Below, one piece after another: positions 23,694 through 32,501 of a stretch of 64,000 nucleotides of DNA. Each line of letters begins with the position of its first letter. Positions within the stretch are counted from its first letter, which is position 1. The stretch lies in contig NZ_CACSJA010000029.1 in NCBI RefSeq assembly GCF_902706035.1, positions 1 to 64,000 on the forward strand. Reading direction: 5' to 3'. A program made the position numbers and the translations under genes. Under the pieces are notes generated by a model. That model was not told where the DNA came from, did no database searches, and saw nothing but the letters and a program-made list of their open reading frames with translations. This DNA is from Pantoea sp. 18069 (GTDB lineage Bacteria; Pseudomonadota; Gammaproteobacteria; Burkholderiales; Burkholderiaceae_C).

Positions 23694-24956
23694 ATGTTCA
23701 ACATCCCTGTCGAATCGATGGCTGCCGCCATCTTTGGCCTCGCTTTGGCGCACACTTTCGCCGCCAAGCAGTTCGAGCGCCTGTCCCACCGCTTCCCGCG
23801 CCACGCCGGCCTGTTTCACCTGCTCGGTGAAGTCGAAGTCGTCTTCGGCTTCTGGGCCATCGTGCTGATTGCGCTCATGGCCCTGGCCAGCGGCGGCGAA
23901 GCCGCCCTTCAATACGCCGAGTCGCGCAACTACACCGAGCCGCTGTTCGTCTTCGTGGTGATGGTGATCGCGGCGTCCAAGCCGGTGCTGGCCACCGTGA
24001 TGTCGACGGTCAACACCCTCGCGCGCTGGGCCCCGCTGCCCACGCCCCTGGCCACCGCCTGGCTGGGCCTGGCCGCGGTGCCGCTGCTGGGCTCGCTGAT
24101 CACCGAGCCCGCGGCCATGACGATTGCGGCGCTGATGCTCGCGCCGCAGATCTTCCGCCGCCATGTGCCCGAAGGGCTCAAGTACCTGGCGCTGGGCGTG
24201 CTGTTCGTCAATGTCTCCATAGGCGGCACGCTGACCGCCTATGCGGCGCCGCCCGTGCTGATGGTCGCGGCCACCTGGGGCTGGGACAGCGCATTCATGT
24301 TCTCCCATTTCGGCTGGAAAGCCGCGATCGCGGTGCTGGTGAACGCCAGCGTTGCGGCCTTCTTCCTGCGCCAGCACCTGCGCCCGGCGCTGCCCGGCAA
24401 TGACGAACTCGACGCGGCCGCGCGCGTGCCGCTGCCCGTCGTCGCGGTCCATCTGCTGCTGCTCGCGGGCGTGGTGCTGTTTGCCCACCACCCGGTGATT
24501 TTCCTTGGCCTGTTCCTGATGTTCCTGGGCTTCACCCAGGCCTATGCGCAGCACCAGAGCCCGTTGATCCTCAAGGAAGCGCTGCTCGTGGGCTTTTTCC
24601 TCGCGGGCCTGGTGGTGCTGGGCGGCATGCAGCAATGGTGGCTGCAGCCCATCGTGTCCAACCTGGAGCCACTGGCGCTGTTCCTGGGCGCAATAGGCCT
24701 GACGGCCATCACCGACAACGCGGCCCTGACCTACCTGGGCTCGTTGATCGTCGGCATCTCGGATGAATCCAAGTACCTGCTGGTCGCCGGTGCGGTGGCG
24801 GGCGGCGGGCTCACGGTGATTGCAAATGCGCCCAACCCCGCGGGCGTGGCCCTGCTCAAGCGCGGCTTCGCCGACGAGACCGTCAGCGCGCTGGGGCTGC
24901 TGCTCGGGGCCCTGGGGCCCACCGCAGTGGCGGCGCTTGCATTGCTGCTGCTGTGA
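23694..24956 (+). CDS. Putative Na+/H+ antiporter (Na_H_antiport_2-like)
   Basis: Polytopic inner-membrane protein of 420 aa, almost entirely hydrophobic segments (roughly 11-12 helices). Conserved-looking motifs are SLITEPAAMTIAALMLAPQI near residue 138, NVSIGGTLTAYAAPP, and the C-terminal TAITDNAALTYLGSL ... NAPNPAGVALLKRGF, which resembles ion-transporter hairpins. I place it in the putative Na+/H+ antiporter family. The ATG at 23694 directly follows the structured leader and lacks a Shine-Dalgarno. Another cation cannot be excluded. Confidence 0.8.
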   Translation: MFNIPVESMAAAIFGLALAHTFAAKQFERLSHRFPRHAGLFHLLGEVEVVFGFWAIVLIALMALASGGEAALQYAESRNYTEPLFVFVVMVIAASKPVLATVMSTVNTLARWAPLPTPLATAWLGLAAVPLLGSLITEPAAMTIAALMLAPQIFRRHVPEGLKYLALGVLFVNVSIGGTLTAYAAPPVLMVAATWGWDSAFMFSHFGWKAAIAVLVNASVAAFFLRQHLRPALPGNDELDAAARVPLPVVAVHLLLLAGVVLFAHHPVIFLGLFLMFLGFTQAYAQHQSPLILKEALLVGFFLAGLVVLGGMQQWWLQPIVSNLEPLALFLGAIGLTAITDNAALTYLGSLIVGISDESKYLLVAGAVAGGGLTVIANAPNPAGVALLKRGFADETVSALGLLLGALGPTAVAALALLLL

Positions 24957-24959
24957 AAA

Positions 24960-24980
24960 CCCGGCCGCATGGCGGCCGGG
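24960..24980 (+). terminator. Hairpin after the antiporter gene
   Basis: CCCGGCCGC-ATG-GCGGCCGGG is a perfect 9-bp stem three bases after the stop codon. There is no T-run, so termination strength is uncertain. The following stretch to 25136 is AT-rich (25046-25100) and probably holds the promoter of the next gene. Confidence 0.55.
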
Positions 24981-25136
24981 CCATAGGGTGCTTCTTCGCA
25001 CGCGCGCATCTGCGCAGGCGCGGGCCCCCCCCATTGATGGAAAAAATCGATGCTCAGATGAGAAATATATCGTTTTTCTTTATCGTCAAGTCTGCCTACA
25101 GTGGCGCTGTCATCCACCCGCCAGCAGGCCTATTCC

Positions 25137-25592
25137 ATGAACGCCACGATTCTCTCCCCTGCCGCCCACCTGTCCGCAGCTATCCCGTTTCACCTCGCAT
25201 TTCCCGTGCACGATCTCGCCCAGGCGCGTGCTTTCTACGGTGAATTGCTCGGCTGCCCCGAAGGGCGCAGCTCGGACGCCTGGGTGGACTTCAACTTCTT
25301 CGGCCACCAGATCGTTGCCCACCTCGCGCCCGACGAATGCGGGCAGCGCGCCCACAGCGCGGTCGACGGCCACGACGTGCCGGTGCGCCACTTTGGCGCC
25401 GTCATTCCCATGGACCTGTGGCAGGCCATGGCCGACAAGCTGACCGCGCGCGGCACGGACTTCGTCATCGCGCCCTATATCCGCTTCAAGGGCGAGCCTG
25501 GAGAGCAGGCGACGATGTTCTTTCTCGACCCCTCGGGCAATGCGGTGGAGATGAAGTCGTTTGCCGACCTGGATTCGCTGTTCGCCAAATAA
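25137..25592 (+). CDS. VOC-family (glyoxalase/dioxygenase-like) protein
   Basis: A 151-aa vicinal-oxygen-chelate protein with the two expected beta-alpha-beta-beta-beta modules. The N-terminal module ([20 protein letters not shown]) supplies the metal histidine. The C-terminal module ends [15 protein letters not shown], with the typical E of the metal site. The actual reaction (dioxygenase, isomerase or lyase) cannot be told. The ATG at 25137 was preferred over in-frame upstream codons. It is convergent with a LysR gene, with 6 bases between the stops. Confidence 0.85.
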   Translation: MNATILSPAAHLSAAIPFHLAFPVHDLAQARAFYGELLGCPEGRSSDAWVDFNFFGHQIVAHLAPDECGQRAHSAVDGHDVPVRHFGAVIPMDLWQAMADKLTARGTDFVIAPYIRFKGEPGEQATMFFLDPSGNAVEMKSFADLDSLFAK

Positions 25593-25598
25593 GGCGCA

Positions 25599-26501
25599 TC
25601 AGCGCCGGGCGCGGCGCCCGGCCTTGGGCGCAGACCCTTCGGCGGCGTCGCGCAGGCATTGCGCGAGCAAGGCCACGGCCGGCGTGCTCGCGCGCGGCCG
25701 GCGCTGCAACAGGCCGATCTCGCGGTGAAAAGTGTGCTCGCCCAAAGGCAGCACGCGCACGCCGGCGGGCAGCGGCAGGTGGGCCTCGACCAGCGGCACC
25801 AGTGCCACGCCCACGCCCAGCGCGACCAGGTGGATCAGCGCCGAAATCTCGTCGACTTCGACCGCATCGCGCACGGCCAGGCCTTCGCGGCGCACAAAGC
25901 GCTCGACCATGCGCCCGCCAAAGGACGTGCGTTCGTAGCGCAAAAAGGGATGCTCCTGCAGCAGCGCGCGCCAGTCGCGCCCCTTGACGTGCGCGGGCAC
26001 CACCAGCACAAAAGCCTCGTGCACCAGCGGCTGCCAGGTGAGCTCGGGCAGCATGCCCAACGGCGGGCGGATGATGAGCGCGGCGTCGATCTTGCCCGCG
26101 TCCAGGTCGTCCATCAGCCCCATGGAGATGCCAGGCGTCACATGCACGCGCAGTTGCGGGTGCGCGGCGCGCAGCGTGCCTATGGCCCGCGCCAGCAGGC
26201 TTGCCTGCGCCGACGCGATCGCGCCTATGCGCAGCAGGCCGGATGCGCCGGCCTCGCCGGGCAGGTCGGCGAGCTGGGCGTAGAGCGCCTGGATCTGCTC
26301 GGCGCGCGCCAGCGTCGCCTGGCCCGCGGCGTTGAGCGTGGCCGAGCGCCCGGTGCGATCGAACAGCGCAAAGCCCAGCGACTCCTCCAGCCGCTTGATC
26401 TGGCTGCTCACCGCCGACTGCGTGAGCCCTATGCGCTCGCCGGTCGCGGCAAAAGTGCCATGGCGGCAGACGGCGATGAAGGTCTTGAGTTCACTCAGCA
26501 T
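25599..26501 (-). CDS. LysR-family transcriptional regulator
   Basis: A 300-aa LysR-type regulator. The N-terminal helix-turn-helix (MLSELKTFIAVCRHGTFAAT, IGLTQSAVSSQIKRLEESLG) is followed by an effector-binding domain (LLRIGAIASAQASLLARAIG). The tail is basic (APKAGRRARR). It lies 3 bases after an RNase H-like gene on the same strand, so the two are probably co-transcribed. The target is unknown; the convergent VOC gene is a candidate by position only. Confidence 0.87.
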   Translation of the reverse strand: MLSELKTFIAVCRHGTFAATGERIGLTQSAVSSQIKRLEESLGFALFDRTGRSATLNAAGQATLARAEQIQALYAQLADLPGEAGASGLLRIGAIASAQASLLARAIGTLRAAHPQLRVHVTPGISMGLMDDLDAGKIDAALIIRPPLGMLPELTWQPLVHEAFVLVVPAHVKGRDWRALLQEHPFLRYERTSFGGRMVERFVRREGLAVRDAVEVDEISALIHLVALGVGVALVPLVEAHLPLPAGVRVLPLGEHTFHREIGLLQRRPRASTPAVALLAQCLRDAAEGSAPKAGRRARR

Positions 26502-26504
26502 GGC

Positions 26505-26930
26505 TCAGCCGGCGATTGCCAAGGTCCGTGGGCATGCCTCTGCGCGCGCCAGCGCATCGGCGAAGGCATTCTTGTGGCGCGGAATCCAGCGCACCAGCAC
26601 GCTGTCGAACAGCGGCAACAGCGCGCGCGCCTGCTCATAGGTCGCGAACAGGCGCTCGATGCGCTTGGGATTCGCCTGGGCCAGTTGTTCCGCGAGGATG
26701 CTGTTGTCGGTGTGCAGCAACACCTGCCGCACCTGCTGGGCATGCAGCCACTGCAGCGCGTGGATCGCGGCCAGCGCTTCGGCTTCGTTGTTGCAGCCCT
26801 GGTGTGCCAGCGCCTGGCTGAAGCAGTGCGAACTGCCGTCAGGCGCATAGGCAACGCCACCTATGCGCATGCGCCCGGGGTTGGGCGTCGCGCTGCCATC
26901 GATGTAGACCGTCCAGAGTTGCGAATCCAT
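26505..26930 (-). CDS. Ribonuclease HI-family protein
   Basis: A 141-aa RNase H-fold protein, likely cutting the RNA strand of RNA-DNA hybrids. The four catalytic carboxylates are recognisable: D in VYIDGSATPNPG, E in CNNEAEALAA, D in LLHTDNSIL and D in NAFADALARA. It is shorter than and diverged from standard RnhA, lacking the basic protrusion, so it is probably a second RNase HI-like enzyme rather than the housekeeping copy. It is the first gene of a leftward pair with the LysR regulator. Confidence 0.85.
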   Translation of the reverse strand: MDSQLWTVYIDGSATPNPGRMRIGGVAYAPDGSSHCFSQALAHQGCNNEAEALAAIHALQWLHAQQVRQVLLHTDNSILAEQLAQANPKRIERLFATYEQARALLPLFDSVLVRWIPRHKNAFADALARAEACPRTLAIAG

Positions 26931-27059
26931 GCCACGAGCTTACCCGCATCGCGCCCAGGCGCGGCCCGATGAAGGCCGTTTTCCTACAGCGGGGCGTGAA
27001 TCAGCGCACTACATTGATCAGAACCGCCGCAGCGCATTCACTTGAGGAAGAACCGGGCC

Positions 27060-28052
27060 ATGAAAAAAACCGCGAAGAAAACCACCGCAGCAGTCGCCAG
27101 GACCGTCGCCAAGCAAAAGGACATTCAGGCCCAGCAGAACGCGGCGGACAAGAAGCCCAAGAAAGCCAAACCCGCACAGCCGGCCCCTGGCCCGGGACGC
27201 AAGGCACCGAGCGCGCCCATGAGCCGCCAGCACCTGACCAAGCCCGGCAAGGAAGCGCAGATGCAGCAGCAGCCCCACTACGACGCGCCCGGCTACCAGG
27301 GCAGCGGCAAACTCAAGGGCATGACGGCGCTGATCACGGGCGGGGACTCCGGCATAGGCCGGGCCGTGGCGATTCTTTATGCCCGCGAAGGCGCGAATGT
27401 CGCGATTGCCTATCTCAACGAACATGAAGATGCAAAGAAGACCTGCGCGCTGATCGAAGCCGAAGGCACGAAGAGCATTGCGATTTCCGGCGATATCAAG
27501 AGCGCGAAGTTCTGCGCCGACGCGGTGAAGAAAGTCGTCAAGCAATTCGGCGGCCTGAACATCCTGGTGAACAACGCCGCTTTTCAGGAGCATGCGGATT
27601 CGCTAGAAGATCTGAGCGAAGAGCGCATAGAGGAAACCTTTCGCACCAATATCTTCGGCTATATGCACATGGCCAAGGCCGCGCTGCCCCATCTGTCCAA
27701 GGGCGACTGCATCATCCATACCGGCTCGGTGACCGGCCTGAGCGGCAGCGCGAAACTGCTTGACTATTCGGCGACCAAAGGCGCGATCCACGCGTTCACC
27801 AAGGCCCTGGCGTCGAATCTCGCGGGCCAGGGCATTCGCGTCAACGCGGTCGCACCCGGGCCGGTATGGACGCCGCTGAACCCCGCCGACAAAAGCGGCG
27901 ACGATCTTGCGCAATTCGGCGCCGACACCGACCTGGGCCGCGCAGCCCAGCCCGAGGAAATCGCGCCCGCCTATGTGTTTCTGGCCGCGCCCTGCTGCGC
28001 GAGCTATATCACCGGCATCGTGCTGCCGATCACGGGCAGTGTCGGCGGCTGA
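27060..28052 (+). CDS. SDR-family oxidoreductase with Lys/Ala-rich N-terminal extension (YghA-like)
   Basis: A 330-aa NAD(P)-dependent short-chain dehydrogenase of the YghA/general-stress type. Cofactor motif ITGGDSGIGRAVA near residue 93, NNAAFQEHA, catalytic serine in HTGSVTGLSG and YSATKGAI (YxxxK). The first 50 residues are very lysine/alanine/proline-rich (MKKTAKKTTAAVARTVAKQK), unlike the SDR core. GAGGAAG lies 9 bases before the ATG at 27060. The substrate is unknown; family members are associated with stress. Confidence 0.88.
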   Translation: MKKTAKKTTAAVARTVAKQKDIQAQQNAADKKPKKAKPAQPAPGPGRKAPSAPMSRQHLTKPGKEAQMQQQPHYDAPGYQGSGKLKGMTALITGGDSGIGRAVAILYAREGANVAIAYLNEHEDAKKTCALIEAEGTKSIAISGDIKSAKFCADAVKKVVKQFGGLNILVNNAAFQEHADSLEDLSEERIEETFRTNIFGYMHMAKAALPHLSKGDCIIHTGSVTGLSGSAKLLDYSATKGAIHAFTKALASNLAGQGIRVNAVAPGPVWTPLNPADKSGDDLAQFGADTDLGRAAQPEEIAPAYVFLAAPCCASYITGIVLPITGSVGG

Positions 28053-28089
28053 TTGCCCAAGCCGTCGGCCATGGGCTTTGGAGCTACAC

Positions 28090-28107
28090 TTACCTACCGA
28101 AAGGTAA
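28090..28107. promoter_or_regulatory. TetR operator 1 (tetR promoter)
   Basis: TTACCT-ACCGAA-AGGTAA is a perfect 6-bp inverted repeat with a 6-base spacer, 110 bases before the tetR start. Four related sites at catabolic promoters (32400, 49966, 50178, 52762) define the motif. Confidence 0.75.
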
Positions 28108-28216
28108 ATAAGGGTTTTACCCAGCTCCGGGCATGACTGCGCCGAACGGCAACACCTTGTATCGCGCCCCGGGTCACCTATACTTTTTCCTCCACCAGAA
28201 CAAAAATGGGAGCACG

Positions 28217-28858
28217 ATGGCAACTCGTCGTCCAAAAGAAGACACGGCCGCAGCGACCGAAGGCTTCAGGCCGCGCGTCGACAACCGACCGGAACAGATC
28301 ATAGGCATCGCCTGCCGGCTGTTTGCCCGGCGCGGCTACGAAGGCACGTCGCTGCGCGATATCGCGGAGGAGGCCAAGATCACCAAGGCTGCGCTGTACT
28401 ACCACTTTCCCAACAAGGAAGCGCTGTTCCACCGCATCGTGCTGGATTCGCTGCGCGCGCTGATCGATTCCGTGCGCGCCGCCGTCGACGCCGCGCCCAC
28501 ACCGCTGGAGAAAGTGCGCCAGTACATGCTGGTGTCCGCGGACTTCATGGACGCCGACCGCGACTCCTGGATGGCCGGCTCGAACGCGTTCTGGATGGGT
28601 GCCGAGAGCGAGCAGCGCACGCTGACGATCGCGCTGCGCAACGAGTACGAAAACCTGCTGCGCAGCTGCATTGCCGATGCCATTCAAGCGGGCGAGTTCA
28701 AGCCCCACAACGTCGCGCTGACCGGGCGTTTTCTGCTGTCGTCGCTCAACCAGATGACGCGCTGGCACAACCCCAAGGGCCCGATGTCCACGCGCGAAGT
28801 CATAGAGGAATATCTGGATATGGCACTGCACGGCTTGAAGGCCACAGGGCGCAAGTAA
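28217..28858 (+). CDS. TetR-family regulator, probable repressor of the catabolic region
   Basis: A 213-aa TetR/AcrR-type regulator. The helix-turn-helix lies at about residues 22-68 (IIGIACRLFARRGYEGTSLR, then ITKAALYYHFPNKEALFHRI), with a helical ligand-binding domain behind it. The ATG at 28217 starts MATRRPKED; an upstream in-frame extension was rejected. It is the only TetR gene in the window, and its own promoter carries operator 1. That makes it the likely repressor of the operons at 32, 41-50 and 52 kb. The FadR/PaaR-like link to acyl-CoA genes suggests an acyl-CoA ligand (inference). Confidence 0.87.
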   Translation: MATRRPKEDTAAATEGFRPRVDNRPEQIIGIACRLFARRGYEGTSLRDIAEEAKITKAALYYHFPNKEALFHRIVLDSLRALIDSVRAAVDAAPTPLEKVRQYMLVSADFMDADRDSWMAGSNAFWMGAESEQRTLTIALRNEYENLLRSCIADAIQAGEFKPHNVALTGRFLLSSLNQMTRWHNPKGPMSTREVIEEYLDMALHGLKATGRK

Positions 28859-29085
28859 CCACCAGCTGGCCACGCGCGCCATGCGGCCGGCGACACGCGG
28901 TGAGGTGTCGACCGCTTGCTTCCTGAGCGTTTGCGTCTGGACATGGGCGCAGCACCTCCTGCCGGGGGTGCCCGTTGCAAGGGTGATTCAGGAGAGTCGA
29001 TGGGGATAATTGCGTTCCATTCTTCAACGCAGAGGTCACGGCTTGCGCAAGCGATCCTGATTTTTAAATAGAGAAAGTGAAGCGT

Positions 29086-29268
29086 ATGTTGACCTCCTTG
29101 TCGACCAACAAAACATGCATTTCAACGCCTCTCAGGCCGCGCCGCCTGTTCATTCTGAACAACTGGCTTGGAGCGCATGCCAGAGATATTTTTGAAGAAC
29201 CGCTTGAGAACGTCAAATACACAAGATCATTTTTTCGCATGATGAGCAAAGAAGCAGCTTGCGCATAA
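29086..29268 (+). CDS. Small ORF in AT-rich island (60 aa), unknown
   Basis: An open frame of 60 codons from ATG 29086 (MLTSLSTNKTCISTPLRPRR ...), ending over the first codons of the upstream extension of the next frame. It has low-GC codon use like the following MFS gene and unlike the flanking genes. It has no signal peptide or recognisable family and a single internal Cys near residue 11 plus one near the end. A precursor peptide exported by the MFS protein is conceivable. It may equally be untranslated. The rest of 28859-29318 shows no other gene. Confidence 0.35.
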   Translation: MLTSLSTNKTCISTPLRPRRLFILNNWLGAHARDIFEEPLENVKYTRSFFRMMSKEAACA

Positions 29269-29318
29269 AATTTGAAGAAAAATCATTTTTTCACATATTC
29301 TTCCCAGACCGTCTCCCA

Positions 29319-30617
29319 ATGACCGAAGATAAGCGGCAGTTAATATATTATTACGCCGTCAATGCATTCAACTGGAGCGCACTCGGACTTTATACTGTGT
29401 CGCTTAGCTGGCTTGTACTTGCGACCACCCATAAAGCATCTTCAGTCGGATTTTTCTATCTTCTTGCCAGCGCTTCAAGCTTGCTCATAAGCCCGTTTCT
29501 TGGCCCTTTGCTCGGCAAGTCAAAATACACGATTTTCCTGATCCTTGCATCAGCCACTGTACGTAGCGTCGCACTCACAATCCCATTACTATTGGCAACT
29601 CTGAACGCTGGCGCTGCAAATGCCCTTGTTTTTCTGGTGGCAATTTTGTTCGGGCCATCGAATTCGGTTTTTGGAGCCGCTTCGGAAGGAATGATGCTGC
29701 GCAGTTGGTCCCCGGACCATCGGTCAGCGATTGCCCGGCGGGTAGGCCTGATCCGTCAAATTGCTTTAGCCATCGGCTTTTCAAGTGCAGGTTTTCTTGT
29801 TGCTGAATTTGGCAGCCAAATCACAAGTGCAATTGCCGCTGTTTTAGGAATGGCGAGTGCATTGATCTGCCTACGCTTGGGCAATAAAAACCTGGAAGTT
29901 ACTCCAAATTCTATTTCATATAAACGGAGCTATTTATTGCGACTGACCGATGGAATCGCCATCATTGGATCAACACCTATGCTGCTTCTCCCATGCGTGG
30001 TTGCAACGCTTGGTTTCTCGGTTTCGCAGATGTCGAATGCCTTGCTCGCGCCCATAGTCACATCTCAGCAAAAAGCAGCAAACGAATTTGGCCTGATAAC
30101 AAGTGCGTGGGCTGTCGGCGCAATAACCGCCGCGCTGCTGATAAACATAATCTCCGTGAAATCCAATAAAGTGGTTAATTGGTTGCTGCCTTTGCTGCTT
30201 CTCGGAGTATTAAGCATCGTTTTTTCGCATACACAATCAACCATTGCACAGATAGGACTCTTCACGGGAATGGGGGCTATTTTTTCTTACTTGAGAATAA
30301 GCTCAGGAACACAAATTGCGCTACATACTCCATCGAAAGCAATAGCCAAAGTACAACTCACGCTTTCAAACTTAATCAGCCTAACAGCGCTATCCATATA
30401 TATAACCCCTTGGCTACTGGAAAGCCTGGCCCCTGCATTGATTTTTTCGATATGGGGAATCACGATTATCGTCGTAAGTTTTGGTGTGTTGCTTTCATTG
30501 AAGTTCTTCGACAAAGGGGATTCTTTCGTCCAGGCCCCGGCCGGCGCAATGGCCCGCGGCGAGCATGCCGGCGAAGACGAGGCGTCGAACAGTCCCGCCT
30601 TGCCCAAGGCCAGGTAG
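29319..30617 (+). CDS. MFS transporter, acquired, with host-derived C-terminal tail
   Basis: A 432-aa major-facilitator protein with about 12 helices, of the EntS-like exporter group (YYYAVNAFNWSALGLYTVSL, then ISPFLGPLLGKSKYTIFLIL). Its DNA is strikingly AT-rich with codons rare in all neighbours, so it has been acquired recently. The composition switches to the host pattern at about 30525, and the last 30 or so residues (from about FVQAPAGAMARGEHAGEDEA) are hydrophilic and GC-rich. The original stop was probably lost at the junction. The start at ATG 29319 is uncertain (no Shine-Dalgarno; TTG 29259 is possible). The substrate is unknown. Confidence 0.75.
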   Translation: MTEDKRQLIYYYAVNAFNWSALGLYTVSLSWLVLATTHKASSVGFFYLLASASSLLISPFLGPLLGKSKYTIFLILASATVRSVALTIPLLLATLNAGAANALVFLVAILFGPSNSVFGAASEGMMLRSWSPDHRSAIARRVGLIRQIALAIGFSSAGFLVAEFGSQITSAIAAVLGMASALICLRLGNKNLEVTPNSISYKRSYLLRLTDGIAIIGSTPMLLLPCVVATLGFSVSQMSNALLAPIVTSQQKAANEFGLITSAWAVGAITAALLINIISVKSNKVVNWLLPLLLLGVLSIVFSHTQSTIAQIGLFTGMGAIFSYLRISSGTQIALHTPSKAIAKVQLTLSNLISLTALSIYITPWLLESLAPALIFSIWGITIIVVSFGVLLSLKFFDKGDSFVQAPAGAMARGEHAGEDEASNSPALPKAR

Positions 30618-30690
30618 CGACCCAGCCATTTGCGAGCGGTGGGGGCCGGACACCCGCTGCACCGGCGCTCAAGCCCTTATCGGACCTTCA

Positions 30691-32019
30691 TCACTGGCGC
30701 GCCACCGCAACATGGTTGCGGCCCTGGCCCTTGGCGTCGTACAAGGCCTTGTCGGCCGCATCCACCACCATGGTGCTGGATGCTTCCAGAGCGCAATCGC
30801 TGGTGCAGGCGAGGCCGATGCTGACCGTGATGCGCACCGCGCCAGTGCGCTCAGTGCCCAGTGACATCCCCTCCACCTGCAGCCGGAGGAATTCTGCCAG
30901 CTTGGCCGCGCTCGCTGCATCGGTTTCGGGCAGCAGGATCGCAAATTCATCGCCGCCATAGCGCGCCACCAGGCTGCCCGGGCGCTGAACCACATGCGTC
31001 AGCACCCTCGCGAAGCTCTTGAGCACCTCATCGCCAAAGGGATGGCCGTGGTCATCGTTGAGCTGCTTGAAGTGGTCCACATCCAGCATCAGCAGCGACA
31101 GCGCAGACCCGAGTCGACGGGATTCGCCCCGCCTGGATTCAAGCACCTCGTCGAAGCGCCGGCGATTGGCCAGGCCTGTCAATGCATCCTTTCCCGCCAA
31201 CGATTCCAGATGCTGGGTCAGCTGGTGCAACTCTTCCTGCTGCCGGCGTGAAGCGGTGACATCGACATGCGAGAAAAAGCTGCTGCCATTGGCCTGGGTG
31301 CCGCGCAGCTCCACGATGCGCACCCAGCGGTTTTGCGGCAGCGCCAGCACGTAGGGGGCACCCGAAAAACGTTGCCGCTCCTTGAGGACGGCGAGACCTC
31401 TTGCATAGTCCGCCGTCGGCTCCGCGCGCCGCCAGGTTTGCACATAGATGTCGTCGAAATGGCGTGCGCCCAGGTTTTCCATGTCGGGTTGGCCATACAG
31501 CACCAGGAATGCGTGGTTGGCCCACACGGCCCGGTCCTGCTCATCCACCATCAGGATGCCGTCTGCCAGGCTCTCCAGTGCCCTGGCCGTATCGGCGGAA
31601 ATCTGCCCGGGCAGTTGCCCCGGTCTCGGGTTGACGCGATCCTGCATTCCCGGCAACAAGGGCGTGGTCTTGCGCCACAGCCTGACCCGGCCAAAAGCGC
31701 CCAGCGATACCGAAGCCGCCCGCACACGATAGCCGTGGTGGTCGAACTCGAAAGCGCGTTGCTGCAGGTGATGGCGCTGCACACCTTCCTCGATGTAGCG
31801 CTCCATGGAGGGCAGCTCCTCCTTGCTGAGCCGGCCCAGATAGAAGCGCCGCAGATTCTCGCGGTAGTCCTCGCCTTCATGCACATGGCCCGCATGCTCG
31901 GGAAAGAACTGCAGGAAGGTGTCGTTCCAGAGTACCGTCCTGTGCCTGGTATCAAAGATACAGATGGCCACTTCAAGCTGGTCGAGAGCCAGTGCAACCA
32001 GGCGGAGGATGGAGATCAA
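30691..32019 (-). CDS. Diguanylate cyclase with PAS sensor domains
   Basis: A 442-aa cytoplasmic c-di-GMP synthase. Two PAS-like sensor domains (from [20 protein letters not shown], and from [20 protein letters not shown]) are followed by a coiled linker and a GGDEF domain ([37 protein letters not shown]). The active-site signature is intact. The inhibitory I-site RxxD expected five residues before GGDEF reads RPGS, so product inhibition may be weak. It starts at TTG 32019 with no good Shine-Dalgarno. It is convergent with the MFS gene and has no clear functional link to neighbours. Confidence 0.85.
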   Translation of the reverse strand: MISILRLVALALDQLEVAICIFDTRHRTVLWNDTFLQFFPEHAGHVHEGEDYRENLRRFYLGRLSKEELPSMERYIEEGVQRHHLQQRAFEFDHHGYRVRAASVSLGAFGRVRLWRKTTPLLPGMQDRVNPRPGQLPGQISADTARALESLADGILMVDEQDRAVWANHAFLVLYGQPDMENLGARHFDDIYVQTWRRAEPTADYARGLAVLKERQRFSGAPYVLALPQNRWVRIVELRGTQANGSSFFSHVDVTASRRQQEELHQLTQHLESLAGKDALTGLANRRRFDEVLESRRGESRRLGSALSLLMLDVDHFKQLNDDHGHPFGDEVLKSFARVLTHVVQRPGSLVARYGGDEFAILLPETDAASAAKLAEFLRLQVEGMSLGTERTGAVRITVSIGLACTSDCALEASSTMVVDAADKALYDAKGQGRNHVAVARQ

Positions 32020-32399
32020 CGGTGTTTATGAAAGAGAAGGGACTGGGCAATTATCGATGAAGTGCAGGAAAGCAGCTCTGCGGCTTGAAAAAATGCCGGG
32101 CTGATCAGCCATGGCTCGATCTGGTCACAGGCGGCGTTGGGAGGTGATGGACAGCCTCAGGCGTTGGCCACGCCAGCGCAGCGCAGCGCAGATAACCAAC
32201 GGCAGGCAGGACAGACTGCGGACCTGTGGGGCAGATTGCGCACACCGAGTTGAAGCCGTCTGACCCTCGCTTGCTGCGGCGGTTGACACGAGCAGGGCAA
32301 AAGGCATAACCCGTCTCCATCAGCCACACGAGCACGGTCCACGGCCGGTGCCCTCGCAGCTCAACCCATCCCGTCTAGGGTTACTCCCCATTTTTCAAC

Positions 32400-32421
32400 T
32401 TACCTGCCGAACGGTAGAATT
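32400..32421 (+). promoter_or_regulatory. TetR operator 2 overlapping the -10 of the Bug-protein operon
   Basis: TTACCT-GCCGAA-CGGTAG (32400-32417) overlaps a -10-like TAGAAT (32416-32421), a position that would block RNA polymerase. Two positions differ from a perfect repeat. The rest of the 482-base gap 32020-32501 shows no gene. Confidence 0.65.
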
Positions 32422-32501
32422 ATTTGCACCAGGAAGGCCCAAGCTCTTGCCCGGGCATGCGCAAGGCATGCCACCGCACTTTCAAAAAGGATTGCAGCAG
32501 C

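Noticed and set aside
20588-23767. Open frame of over 1000 codons opposite ydiJ
   Set aside because: It is low-complexity shadow sequence; the sense strand matches YdiJ along its whole length.
32105-32335. Short minus-strand frame in the gap before the Bug-protein gene
   Set aside because: No start signal, no recognisable motif and overlapping frames of similar quality; treated as non-coding.
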